From: CAYUZU01 sp964448675
GTDB taxonomy: Bacteria > Planctomycetota > Phycisphaerae > UBA1845 > Fen-1342
Direction of reading: 5' to 3'
Assembly: GCA_964448675.1 (NCBI GenBank)
Contig: CAYUZU010000002.1
Coordinates: 248,001 to 312,000 of the forward strand
DNA length: 64,000 bases
Shown: positions 48,916 to 56,654 of the stretch, one piece after another
Position numbering within the stretch: the stretch's first letter is position 1
Layout: each line of letters begins with the position of its first letter
The notes under the pieces: generated by a model
The model's database searches: none
What the model was told of the DNA's origin: nothing
The model's input: the letters and a program-made list of their open reading frames with translations, nothing else
Translations under genes and position numbers: made by a program

Positions 48916-49842
48916 GTGTCTGCCGACGCGCCCATGACCAGTGCTCCGATCATCGCCGTGTACGGACTGGGCAAGACCTACCCCAACGGGACGTGCGCTG
49001 TGGCCGACGTGTCGTTGCAGGTCCACCCCGGCGAGTTCATCGCGATCATCGGCAGCAGCGGCGCCGGCAAGTCCACATTGCTGCGCTGCCTCAACCGCCT
49101 GGTGCGCCCCACCGGCGGCCGCTATGAGCTCGACGGCGTCGACGTGACGGACGTCAGTGGCGCCCGCCTGCGCCATGTTCGCCAGCAGGTTGGCATGATC
49201 TTCCAGCAGTTCAACGTCGTCGGCCGTCTGAACGTCATCGACAACGTGCTCGCCGGCCGCCTGCGATTCAACCAGCCAAGCTGGCGCGACGTCTGGTACG
49301 GCCCGCGCGGGCCGCGCCCCTGGCACCTGCTCGGACGCTGGCTGTGTTATCTCGCCTCGCTCGCGCGCTGGCTGAGCCCCGCTGACCGGCAGGCGGCGTT
49401 CGACCATTTGCGCCAGGTCGGGATCGAGCAGATCGCCTTTCAGCGCGCCGACACGCTCTCTGGCGGCCAGCAGCAGCGCGTCGCGATTGCCCGGGTGCTC
49501 GCACAGGATCCCGACGTGCTGCTGGCGGACGAGCCCATCGCCAGCCTTGATCCGCGCAGCGCGCGCCAGGTGATGGACACGCTCCAGACGATTCAGCAAA
49601 CGCGCGGCATCCCCGTCATCGTCAATCTGCACCAGGTCGACATCGCCATCGATTACGCCACGCGCATCATCGCCATGGCCCGCGGGCACGTCGTGTTCGA
49701 CGGCCCGCCCACGGAGTTGACCGACGAGATCACCACGCGTGTCTACGCAGGCGCAGCTGATGCGCCAGCATCCCCTGCATCGATTCACAGCACACAGCCA
49801 ACCGAACGGACTCGTCCCCCGGGCTTGGAGGTGCCCGCATGA
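48916..49842 (+). CDS. phnC: Phosphonate ABC transporter ATP-binding protein
   Basis: 308 residues. Walker A GSSGAGKS (46-53), Q97, signature LSGGQ (181-185) and Walker B VLLADE (201-206). The sequence (LRCLNRLVRPTGG, FQQFNVVGRLNVIDNVLAGRL) is typical of PhnC. Between the Q-loop and the signature there is a longer than usual segment (about 120-160, with many Trp) where PhnC proteins normally have a short linker. The start is GTG 48916 with GAGAGGAG 6 bases upstream; no homology precedes it. It overlaps phnD by 4 bases. The substrate could also be phosphite, but phnX next door favours phosphonate. Confidence 0.92.
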   Translation: MSADAPMTSAPIIAVYGLGKTYPNGTCAVADVSLQVHPGEFIAIIGSSGAGKSTLLRCLNRLVRPTGGRYELDGVDVTDVSGARLRHVRQQVGMIFQQFNVVGRLNVIDNVLAGRLRFNQPSWRDVWYGPRGPRPWHLLGRWLCYLASLARWLSPADRQAAFDHLRQVGIEQIAFQRADTLSGGQQQRVAIARVLAQDPDVLLADEPIASLDPRSARQVMDTLQTIQQTRGIPVIVNLHQVDIAIDYATRIIAMARGHVVFDGPPTELTDEITTRVYAGAADAPASPASIHSTQPTERTRPPGLEVPA

Positions 49843-50789
49843 AACGTGTCTTCGTACGCGCCGTCTTGTGCCTGTCGCTCGCCGCGACCTCGGCTGTCCT
49901 CTCCTGCTCAGAAGCGCCCGCCGGCGACGACGCAGCCCCTTCGACCCAACGGGCCGCCGTCGCCGGCGATCGTGTCGACTGGCCCGCCGAGCTCCGCTTC
50001 GGCATCATCCCCGTCGAGGGGGGCGCCGACGTCGTCGACCGCTTTCAGCCGCTCGTCGACCATCTTTCGCGCCAGCTTGGTGTCCCGGTCATCGCCAAGA
50101 CGGCGTCGTCGTACAACGGCATGATCGTCGCAATGGCCAACAAGCAGATCGACCTCGCCTACTTCGGCCCCAAGAGCTACGTCGAAGCCGCCCGTCGCGC
50201 CGACGCCGAAGCCGTGGCCATGGAGCTCAGCGAGAACGGCGAGCCCGGGTATTACAGCATTATCATCGCGCGGGCCGATGCGGGCATGAAGTCGCTCGAC
50301 GACGCCCGCGGCAAGCGCTTCGCCTTCGTCGACGCCAACTCGACGTCGGGCTGCCTCATGCCACGGGTGCTGCTGCAACGCGACCGCGGCGAGCGGCCGG
50401 CTGACATCTTCGCCACGCCGATCAAGTTCTCCGGCAGCCATGGCAACTCCATCGTTCAGGTCAGGAATGGACACCTCGACGTCGCAGCGACCAACACGCT
50501 CGACCTGCAACGCGCCGTGGCCTCGGGCGTCGCCGGCGCCAACGATTTTATCGAACTCTGGCGGTCGGACATGATCCCCGGCTGCCCGATGACCGTCCGG
50601 CGCGACCTGCCCCAGTCCCTGAAGGACGCGTATGCCGCCGCGCTGGTCGGTTTCAAGGGCAACAAGACCGCTCTGGAGCAGATGGCGATTCAGGGCTATG
50701 CCCCCGCCAGTGACAGCGACTACGACGTCATCCGCTACCTCATGCGCAAGGAACGCGAGATCCGCCGCGAGGAAGGTGATGGCGCGTAG
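49839..50789 (+). CDS. phnD: Phosphonate ABC transporter substrate-binding lipoprotein
   Basis: 316 residues. Signal peptide with lipobox VLSC (C23), then a PhnD-type type II binding fold: LRFGIIPVEGGADVVDRFQPL, DLAYFGPKSYVEA, VDANSTSGCLMPRVL and GNSIVQVRNGHLDVAATNT. It binds phosphonate in the periplasm for PhnCE. GGAGG lies 8 bases before the ATG, and the start overlaps phnC by 4 bases. The C-terminus overlaps the phnE start by 11 bases. Confidence 0.93.
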   Translation: MKRVFVRAVLCLSLAATSAVLSCSEAPAGDDAAPSTQRAAVAGDRVDWPAELRFGIIPVEGGADVVDRFQPLVDHLSRQLGVPVIAKTASSYNGMIVAMANKQIDLAYFGPKSYVEAARRADAEAVAMELSENGEPGYYSIIIARADAGMKSLDDARGKRFAFVDANSTSGCLMPRVLLQRDRGERPADIFATPIKFSGSHGNSIVQVRNGHLDVAATNTLDLQRAVASGVAGANDFIELWRSDMIPGCPMTVRRDLPQSLKDAYAAALVGFKGNKTALEQMAIQGYAPASDSDYDVIRYLMRKEREIRREEGDGA

Positions 50790-51936
50790 TCACGGGCATC
50801 AGGACCACGAACCGAGGTCGCTGCGCAGCTCGTCGCGCGCCACCACGCTTGACGACTTGCGGCCGCGCGTCGCGGCGTGGCAATGGAGTGTTCGCTTCGT
50901 CGGGGTGATCGCGGTCCTGGCTGTGCTGCTCTGGTCGTGGCAACTCAGCAACATCGACCCGCTCGAGTTATGGAAGAAGCGCCAGAACGCCCGTGAGTTC
51001 ATCTTCGGCCGGCCCCTCGACTCGGAAGAGGTGCAGCGGGCGCGCGACCTCGCCGCCCGGCAACTGCGCATCATGGCCGAACAGGAGGCCCGCGAGCAGC
51101 TCGTTGCCGAACACGAAGTGCGCAACGAGCCCGTGCCGCCCCAGCCCCGGCTCGCCGTGCTCATTGACCAACGAGCGGACACGACCCTGGCACAGATGCC
51201 GCCCGAAACGCGCGAGCAGATCTTCGAAGACGAGCTGCGCCGGACACTCGGTGCACAGCGCGGCGGCTTCTTTCCACCGGAGCTCGAACCGAGCAAGTTG
51301 AAGCTCTACGGCGAGAAGCTGCTGGAGACCGTCGCCATCGCAATCTGGGGGACACTGTTCGCGGTCCTGGCGTCGGTGCCCGCCGCGTTACTGGCCGCCG
51401 AGCGATCGTTGCATATCCTCGTGCCGGGCGACGACCTGGTCTCACGCGCCGGGCGCTGGGGCGCCCGTAATGTCGTTCGGCGACTGTTTGATTTCTGCCG
51501 CGGATTCAATGAGTACGTGATGGCCCTGATCTTCGTTGCGGTCATCGGTCTGGGCCCCTTCCCCGGCGTGCTGGCGCTGGCGGTGCACACGTTCGGCATG
51601 TTGGGCAAGATTATCAGCGAGGCCATCGAGACAATCGACGAGGGGCCCGTCGAAGGCGTCGCCGCCACCGGTGCCAGCGGGGCGCAAACCGTCTCGTTCG
51701 CGGTCATGCCGCAGATCATGCCCTACATCATCAGCCAAAGCCTGCTGCGGTTCGAGAGCAATGTACGCAGCGCTACCATCCTCGGCGTGGTTGGTGCCGG
51801 CGGCATCGGATTCCTCCTCGAAGACAAGCTGGCCGGCTTCAAGCTCCAGGAGGTCTGCACCATCATGATCATGATCATCATGGTGGTCAGCATCATCGAC
51901 CTCGTCTGCGGCCGCGTCATGCGGCGCTTCATCTGA
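50779..51936 (+). CDS. phnE: Phosphonate ABC transporter permease with a large inserted segment
   Basis: 385 residues, about 110 more than usual PhnE. First transmembrane segment at about 38-57, then a charged helical stretch (62-160, many Arg/Glu/Gln), then GGFFPPELEPSKLKLYGEKLLET, where ordinary PhnE follows its first helix directly. The permease core (180-380) has the EAA-type loop ETIDEGPVEGVAATGASGAQ and SVRSATILG-like helices. The insert should face the periplasm if the N-terminus is inside. GAGGAAGG precedes ATG 50779, within the phnD end. One protein gives both halves by dimerising. Confidence 0.9.
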   Translation: MARSHGHQDHEPRSLRSSSRATTLDDLRPRVAAWQWSVRFVGVIAVLAVLLWSWQLSNIDPLELWKKRQNAREFIFGRPLDSEEVQRARDLAARQLRIMAEQEAREQLVAEHEVRNEPVPPQPRLAVLIDQRADTTLAQMPPETREQIFEDELRRTLGAQRGGFFPPELEPSKLKLYGEKLLETVAIAIWGTLFAVLASVPAALLAAERSLHILVPGDDLVSRAGRWGARNVVRRLFDFCRGFNEYVMALIFVAVIGLGPFPGVLALAVHTFGMLGKIISEAIETIDEGPVEGVAATGASGAQTVSFAVMPQIMPYIISQSLLRFESNVRSATILGVVGAGGIGFLLEDKLAGFKLQEVCTIMIMIIMVVSIIDLVCGRVMRRFI

Positions 51937-52004
51937 AACGCGCGCCGCACCAGGCGACTGCACGGCTCGCGAACCCGTGGCACACGGCGGCGTTCCGCAC
52001 CGCG

Positions 52005-52062
52005 GCCGCCCCCTGCGTCACGCCGCCCCCTGCGTCACGCCGCCACGTCGTCACGCCGTCAC
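52005..52062. repeat. Short tandem repeat before pdhA (17-bp unit GCCGCCCCCTGCGTCAC)
   Basis: Two exact 17-bp copies (52005-52021, 52022-52038) and two shortened copies (to 52062). Its last 14 bases recur at 18949-18962, and CGCCCCCTGCGTC recurs near 60658. Confidence 0.7.
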
Positions 52063-52074
52063 TGTCTCTCCCGC

Positions 52075-52101
52075 TTGGCCCCTTCTGCGCGCGCGGCTAC
52101 A
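52075..52101 (+). promoter_or_regulatory. Candidate promoter for pdhAB
   Basis: TTGGCC (52075-52080), a 15-base spacer and TACAAT (52096-52101). The spacing is short, so it is only moderately convincing. It starts right after the tandem repeat. Confidence 0.4.
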
Positions 52102-52168
52102 ATGAATTGCCAAAGCGCAACAGTGCTTCCGGGCCTGGATATCCGCAAATCTGACACGAGGAGACGCT

Positions 52169-53284
52169 GTGCCACGCGAGCCGATGAAGATCGCCCCGAA
52201 GGTGGAAACGTTGTCGGTGCTCTCCGCGGACGGCAAGGTCGACCACGACCTCGAACCCGAAATCAGCGACACCGACCTGCGCAAGCTCTACAAGACCATG
52301 CTCGCCTCGCGCAAGCTGGACGAGCGCTGCCTCATGCTCCAGCGCCAGGGCCGCATGGGCACCTACGGTCCCAGCAAGGGTCAGGAGGCCGCATCGCTCG
52401 GCGTGGCCTACGCGCTGAAGGCGGAGGACTGGTTCGTCCCCACCTTCCGCGAGCCGGCCGGCCTGCTGTGGCGCGGCTGGCCCATGAGCACCTGGATGAA
52501 GTGGTGGGGTGGCCACGAGGCCGGCAACGTCGTGCCCGAGGGCGTCAACGACCTGCCGATCTGCGTACCAATCGCTTCGCAGTGCCAGTACGGCATGGGC
52601 ATCGCCTGGGCCATGAAGCTCCGCGGCGCGGGGCACATTGCGGCGGTTTTCTGCGGCGACGGCGGCACGTCCGAGGGCGACTTTCACGAGGCGATGAACT
52701 TTGCCGGCGTGTACAACCTGCCCATGGTCATGATCGTCCAGAACAATCACTGGGCCATCTCCATCCCGCGCAGCGGCCAGACCCGCTCGCAGTCCATCGC
52801 GCAGAAAGCCATCGCCTACGGCTTTGACGGCATCCAGATCGACGGCAACGACCTCCTCGGGGTGGTCTATGCCATGCGCGAGGCGGTCGAGAAGGCCCGC
52901 ACGGGCGGCGGGCCGACGCTGATCGAAGCGGTCACGTATCGCCTGATGATGCACACCACCGCCGACGACCCGAAAAAGTACCGCAAGGAGGAAGAGGTCC
53001 AGCAGTGGGAGCCGCGTGATCCACTGCCGCGTCTGAAGGGCTACCTCCAGCACAAGAAGCTCCTCGACGAGAAGGTCGAGAAGGTCATCGAGGAGGAGGT
53101 CACGCGCGAGCTCGACGAGGCCACGCGGGAATACGAGTCGTTCCGCAGCGACCCGCTGGCGATGTTCGACCACATGTACGCCGAACGCACGCCCGAGCTC
53201 GAACGGCAGCGGGCCGAACTCGCGGCACACCTCGACAAGCAGAAAAAAACCGAACCCACCGCGCGCGATCTGTCGCGCGTCTGA
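52169..53284 (+). CDS. pdhA: Pyruvate (or branched-chain 2-oxoacid) dehydrogenase E1 alpha subunit
   Basis: 371 residues. Thiamine-diphosphate motif GDG (163-165) to NN (192-193) within CGDGGTSEGDFHEAMNFAGV, and the opening YKTMLASRKLDERCLMLQRQGRM of the alpha subunit. With the next gene it forms the E1 component that decarboxylates a 2-oxoacid and passes the acyl group to lipoamide. PdhA and branched-chain E1 alpha are hard to tell apart by eye; the length and WKWWGGHE-like region fit PdhA-type. The start is GTG 52169 with GAGGAG 6 bases upstream. E2 and E3 genes are not adjacent. Confidence 0.92.
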   Translation: MPREPMKIAPKVETLSVLSADGKVDHDLEPEISDTDLRKLYKTMLASRKLDERCLMLQRQGRMGTYGPSKGQEAASLGVAYALKAEDWFVPTFREPAGLLWRGWPMSTWMKWWGGHEAGNVVPEGVNDLPICVPIASQCQYGMGIAWAMKLRGAGHIAAVFCGDGGTSEGDFHEAMNFAGVYNLPMVMIVQNNHWAISIPRSGQTRSQSIAQKAIAYGFDGIQIDGNDLLGVVYAMREAVEKARTGGGPTLIEAVTYRLMMHTTADDPKKYRKEEEVQQWEPRDPLPRLKGYLQHKKLLDEKVEKVIEEEVTRELDEATREYESFRSDPLAMFDHMYAERTPELERQRAELAAHLDKQKKTEPTARDLSRV

Positions 53285-53305
53285 CCCGGCGGGAGGAGCG
53301 TACGC

Positions 53306-54286
53306 ATGGCACAACTGACCATGGTCAAGGCGTTGAACCTGGCGCTGGCCGAAGCGCTGCGCGAAAACGAGAACGTCCTCGTGCTCGGGCAGGACGTCGG
53401 CCAGGATGAAGGCGTATTTCGCGTCACCGAAGGGCTATTGCGCGAGTTCGGGCCGAATCGCTGCATGGATACGCCGTTGGCCGAGGCGGCCATCATTGGC
53501 GGCGGGATCGGCCTGGCGATTGCGGGGTTTCTGCCGATCTGCGAGATGCAGTTCGACGGCTTCTCCTTCCAGGCGTTTCACCAGACCGAGAACCACGCCC
53601 GCCGCCTGCGCAACCGCACGCGCGGTCGATATCACTGCCCGATGGTCATCCGCATGCCCTATGGCGGCGGCATCCGTGCGATCGAGCACCATAGTGAAGC
53701 ACCCGAGGCTACATATGCCCATCTCGCCGGACTCAAAGTCGTGATTCCGTCCGGCCCCCGGAATGCACGGGCGTTGCTGCGCAGCGCCATCTACGACCCG
53801 GATCCGGTGATCTTCTTCGAGCCCAAGGCATCGTACCGCGCCTTTCGCGAGGAGGTGCCCGACGAGCCCGAGACGCTGCCCATCGGCAAAGGCGTCATCG
53901 CACGCGAGGGCAAGGACGTAACGCTGGTGTCGTACGGTGCGACGCTGCGCATGACGATCGAAGCCGCCGAGGAGCTCGAGGACGAACACGACATCGACGC
54001 CGAGGTGCTCGACCTGCTTTCGGTCGCACCGCTCGACAGCGACCTCATCAACGAATCGGTTCGCAAGACCGGCCGCGCGGTCGTCGTGCACGAAGCGCCG
54101 CGGCATTGCGGCGTCGGTGCCGAGGTTGTGGCCCGGATCGTCGAGGACAGCCTGATGTACCTCGAAGCGCCGGTGAAGCGCGTCACGGGGTTCGATACCA
54201 TCATCCCTTACTTCGCCAACGAGATGACCTACTTGCCGGACAACCGTCGCGTCGTCGACGCCGCCCTGGAAACCGTGCGCTTCTGA
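53306..54286 (+). CDS. pdhB: Pyruvate (or branched-chain 2-oxoacid) dehydrogenase E1 beta subunit
   Basis: 326 residues, standard length. Conserved opening LTMVKALNLALAEALRENENVLVLGQDVG, E-binding strip DTPLAEAAIIGGGIGLAIAG-like (split by one Met), HHSEAPEATYAHLAGLKVV and the C-terminal transketolase domain (VLDLLSVAPLDSDLI, VVHEAPRHCGVGAE). Forms the alpha2beta2 E1 with the gene 21 bases upstream. GGGAGGAG precedes the ATG. A short gap leads to a yjbQ gene on the same strand. Confidence 0.94.
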   Translation: MAQLTMVKALNLALAEALRENENVLVLGQDVGQDEGVFRVTEGLLREFGPNRCMDTPLAEAAIIGGGIGLAIAGFLPICEMQFDGFSFQAFHQTENHARRLRNRTRGRYHCPMVIRMPYGGGIRAIEHHSEAPEATYAHLAGLKVVIPSGPRNARALLRSAIYDPDPVIFFEPKASYRAFREEVPDEPETLPIGKGVIAREGKDVTLVSYGATLRMTIEAAEELEDEHDIDAEVLDLLSVAPLDSDLINESVRKTGRAVVVHEAPRHCGVGAEVVARIVEDSLMYLEAPVKRVTGFDTIIPYFANEMTYLPDNRRVVDAALETVRF

Positions 54287-54329
54287 TGGCCCTGGCGGCC
54301 GGTCGCGACCCGCTCAGAAGGAGCACGCC

Positions 54330-54749
54330 ATGAAGTCTTACCGCGAGGAATTGTGGTTCGAGACGAAGACGCGTCGTGCGTTCATCAACATCACACCAAA
54401 CGTCGAGCAGGTGGTGGCGGACAGCGGCGTGCGCGAGGGCCTGGTGCTGGTCAATGCCATGCACATCACCGCAAGCGTCTTCATCAACGACGACGAGGGC
54501 GGACTGCACCAGGACTATGAGCGCTGGCTCGAAGAGCTCGCCCCACACGAGCCAATCTCACAGTATCAGCACAACCGCACAGGCGAGGACAACGGCGACG
54601 CCCATCTCAAGCGGCAGGTCATGGGGCGGGAGGTCGTCGTCGCCATCACCGACGGCCGGCTCGACTTCGGCCCATGGGAGCAGATCTTCTACGGGGAGTT
54701 TGACGGTCGGCGCCGCAAGCGGGTGCTGGTGAAAGTGATTGGAGAATGA
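54330..54749 (+). CDS. YjbQ/UPF0047 family protein (first paralogue)
   Basis: 139 residues of the YjbQ (secondary thiamine-phosphate synthase-type) family: NAMHITASVFINDDEGGLHQD and the C-terminal DGRLDFGPWEQIFYGEFDG. E. coli YjbQ can give weak thiamine-phosphate synthase activity when overproduced; the true role is unsettled. AGAAGGAGC precedes the ATG. It follows pdhB (thiamine-diphosphate dependent) by 43 bases, which makes the thiamine link attractive. A second paralogue is at 60679-61086. Confidence 0.88.
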   Translation: MKSYREELWFETKTRRAFINITPNVEQVVADSGVREGLVLVNAMHITASVFINDDEGGLHQDYERWLEELAPHEPISQYQHNRTGEDNGDAHLKRQVMGREVVVAITDGRLDFGPWEQIFYGEFDGRRRKRVLVKVIGE

Positions 54750-54853
54750 TCACTCCCCTTTGATCGACTCACAATCGTTTCGGCTTCCGCAGCAAACGTC
54801 CCAATAACCATCTCATAACCCCCTGCAAGACAAGAACTTCGCAAATGGGGCTT

Positions 54854-54867
54854 TGTTTCATGAAACA
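54854..54867. promoter_or_regulatory. 14-bp perfect palindrome TGTTTCATGAAACA above the PEP-CTERM promoter
   Basis: It ends 19 bases above the -35 box at 54887. Its half-site TGAAAC is the same as in the 13-mers of the glycan locus but in outward order (GTTTCA-TGAAAC), so it is a different arrangement. Confidence 0.55.
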
Positions 54868-54886
54868 CTTCATTTGTCGATTTTCG

Positions 54887-54916
54887 TTGACTACCGCTCC
54901 CGGTTTGGATTAGAAT
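54887..54916 (+). promoter_or_regulatory. Promoter of the PEP-CTERM gene at 55199
   Basis: TTGACT (54887-54892), an 18-base spacer and TAGAAT (54911-54916); one of the best sigma70-like matches in the window. Confidence 0.65.
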
Positions 54917-55198
54917 CTCGTTCAGGAGGATTGAGGAGCAGGAGGTTCAGGAGCTTCCGGCGACTCGAACGAAAGGACACGACGCGCAGCCGCGTGCCGG
55001 TGGGCCCGCGGCAAAATCTGCGTGGCGTGGGCGCCGCAGTGCTCAGACACATCTTTGCGAGCACGTGCGCTGACCAGGCTGAAGAGACGCGAGCCGGCTT
55101 GAGGAGGCCGGCTTGCCGGACTGGAGGAGGCCGCAGGGTGTACCTGCGCATGTCTTGAAGTCTTCTGTGGAGACACATTCAGGAGAAGGAGTGGTGGT

Positions 55199-55930
55199 AT
55201 GAAGCAGGCATTGATTGTTCTGGCAGTGGCTGCGCTGGCGACGCCGGCGTTCGCCGCGAGCCTCGCCCAGGCCGAGGTGGCCAATGGCCCGTGGTATCAC
55301 GGCGTCTACACCCAGGGTGTGCGAGGCGACGTTTCGACGACGATCGAGTTCCGCGAGGGCACGGTCGGCGGCAATGGTGATCGTGGTACGGTCGTGGCCA
55401 GCTTTCCGCTGACTTTCGATCTGCCGGTGCCGGGCACCTACACGATCGAGGTTCCGCTGGAGACCGAGGATCACTTCCAGCTCACGACAACCGACTTCGG
55501 TTACAGCTACTTCTACGACACCGGGTTGACCGATCCGAACGACCCGAACAACAGCCCGATCGTGCAGGGTGTCCAGGGCGGTGGTCCGGTCCTCGCCATG
55601 GGCGGGACGGGTAACGAGAACCAGTTCTACGGTGACGCGGCCGGCAACGGCGTCGCGGATTGGGACGGCTGGTACTGGTTCGGTGGCGATCCCTACGCCG
55701 GCTTCTACATGAAGCTCTGGGACGTCGCCGGCAACGTGGTCTATGACAACACGGCGCCCGTCGACCCGAACGGCACCCGCTACTACAGCAGGCCCGCGCT
55801 CGACTGGGGTGACCTCGGCTCGACGCCTGTGACGATCGGCAAATTCGAGGTCGGTTTCGTCACGGAGGTTCCCGAGCCCGCCAGCTTCGCACTGATCGGG
55901 TTCGCGGCCCTGCTGCTCCGTCGCCGCTAA
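55199..55930 (+). CDS. PEP-CTERM surface protein
   Basis: 243 residues. Signal peptide 1-19 (ATPAFA-A), a beta-rich body with Gly/Asp-rich loops, and a C-terminal sorting signal PEPASFALIGFAALLLRRR. It should be processed by an exosortase and shown on the surface; no exosortase is in the window. It resembles the 218-residue PEP-CTERM protein at 36483 in layout only. AGGAGAAGGAG lies 9 bases before the ATG. Strong promoter, long leader and terminator make it a stand-alone, probably well-expressed gene. Confidence 0.92.
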   Translation: MKQALIVLAVAALATPAFAASLAQAEVANGPWYHGVYTQGVRGDVSTTIEFREGTVGGNGDRGTVVASFPLTFDLPVPGTYTIEVPLETEDHFQLTTTDFGYSYFYDTGLTDPNDPNNSPIVQGVQGGGPVLAMGGTGNENQFYGDAAGNGVADWDGWYWFGGDPYAGFYMKLWDVAGNVVYDNTAPVDPNGTRYYSRPALDWGDLGSTPVTIGKFEVGFVTEVPEPASFALIGFAALLLRRR

Positions 55931-55962
55931 ACGGCACGTAGCAAGCCGAGCTGACAGCAACG

Positions 55963-55998
55963 AGGCCCGCGGCTCTCCCGGAGTCGCGGGCCTTTCTG
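55963..55998 (+). terminator. Rho-independent terminator after the PEP-CTERM gene
   Basis: AGGCCCGCG (55963-55971) pairs with CGCGGGCCT (55985-55993) around a loop that can pair further, followed by TTCTGTC. It lies 33 bases after the stop. Confidence 0.75.
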
Positions 55999-56163
55999 TC
56001 AGCCGGCGCGGTCAACTGTCACGGTCAGCTTTCAGCTGTCAGCCGGAGAAGCACCACGTGTGCCACGGCTCCGTGAACCGTGCCGCTTACCCTTCCAGTC
56101 GTCAGCCAACGAAACACCGCTCGCTTCTCAATCCGCGCGTTGCGACCACCTCGCGACGTCGCC

Positions 56164-56400
56164 TCAACACTTGTGACTCCCATCACACCACGGCATCGTC
56201 GCGCTGCGGTGACACTGGCAAACCGACTTTCGCGCCGGCTCCGTGATCTCCACCAGCGCCGGCTTGCACCCCGTGTTCATCCGATTATGGGCCCCATCGC
56301 AATAGGGCAGCTTCCCGGACCAGCCGCACGTGCAATACGCCTTCTTCCCCGGCGTTTCCTCAACGCGGATGGGAGCGGTACCATGCTTCGGTTCGGCCAT
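56164..56400 (-). CDS. Double CDGSH iron-sulphur protein
   Basis: 78 residues with two CDGSH-type motifs: CTCGWSGKLPYCDGAH and CQCHRSATMPWCDGSH, each offering three Cys and one His for a 2Fe-2S cluster, as in mitoNEET relatives. The protein is small and soluble, of unknown role, perhaps electron or cluster transfer. GAGAGGAG precedes the ATG and TATAAT stands at 56460-56455 on the same strand, so it has its own promoter. It is divergent from polX. Confidence 0.92.
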   Translation of the reverse strand: MAEPKHGTAPIRVEETPGKKAYCTCGWSGKLPYCDGAHNRMNTGCKPALVEITEPARKSVCQCHRSATMPWCDGSHKC

Positions 56401-56454
56401 CGCGACTCCTCTCGTAACGCGGACAACTGTCGGATTTTACAAGTTCCGACCCCG

Positions 56455-56460
56455 ATTATA
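56455..56460 (-). promoter_or_regulatory. -10 box of the CDGSH gene
   Basis: A perfect TATAAT on the minus strand, 55 bases above the start codon. The -35 is weak (GAGCGG, 17-base spacer). Confidence 0.45.
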
Positions 56461-56492
56461 GCCCCCTGCGGCCGCCTCCGCTCGCGGATGAC

Positions 56493-56521
56493 TTGTTTGG
56501 CCAGCACCGCCCGTCTATAAG
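56493..56521 (+). promoter_or_regulatory. Candidate promoter for polX
   Basis: TTGTTT (56493-56498), a 17-base spacer and TATAAG (56516-56521), giving a leader of about 125 bases. Confidence 0.5.
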
Positions 56522-56654
56522 GAGGTCAGGCGGGTTGCCCCTGGGGGGCGGGTGACGGCGCGTCGCTGAGGATGCGCCGCTGCGCTGGGACGGTCGGCGA
56601 ACGGGGAGTCGCACGGGCCGCCCGGCCGAATTCTGGCAGCCGGAGCCGAGGTGT

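Larger units (their letters stand above)
54750..55198. other. 449-base spacer and leader before a PEP-CTERM gene
   Basis: It carries a 14-bp palindrome (54854-54867), a good promoter (54887-54916) and a leader of about 280 bases rich in GAGGAG words with a repeated GCCGGCTTG (55093-55101 and 55108-55116). No gene was found. Confidence 0.6.

Noticed and set aside
54853..55158. Small open frame of 101 codons in the PEP-CTERM leader
   Set aside because: It starts upstream of the promoter, has no ribosome site and Arg-rich, low-information sequence.
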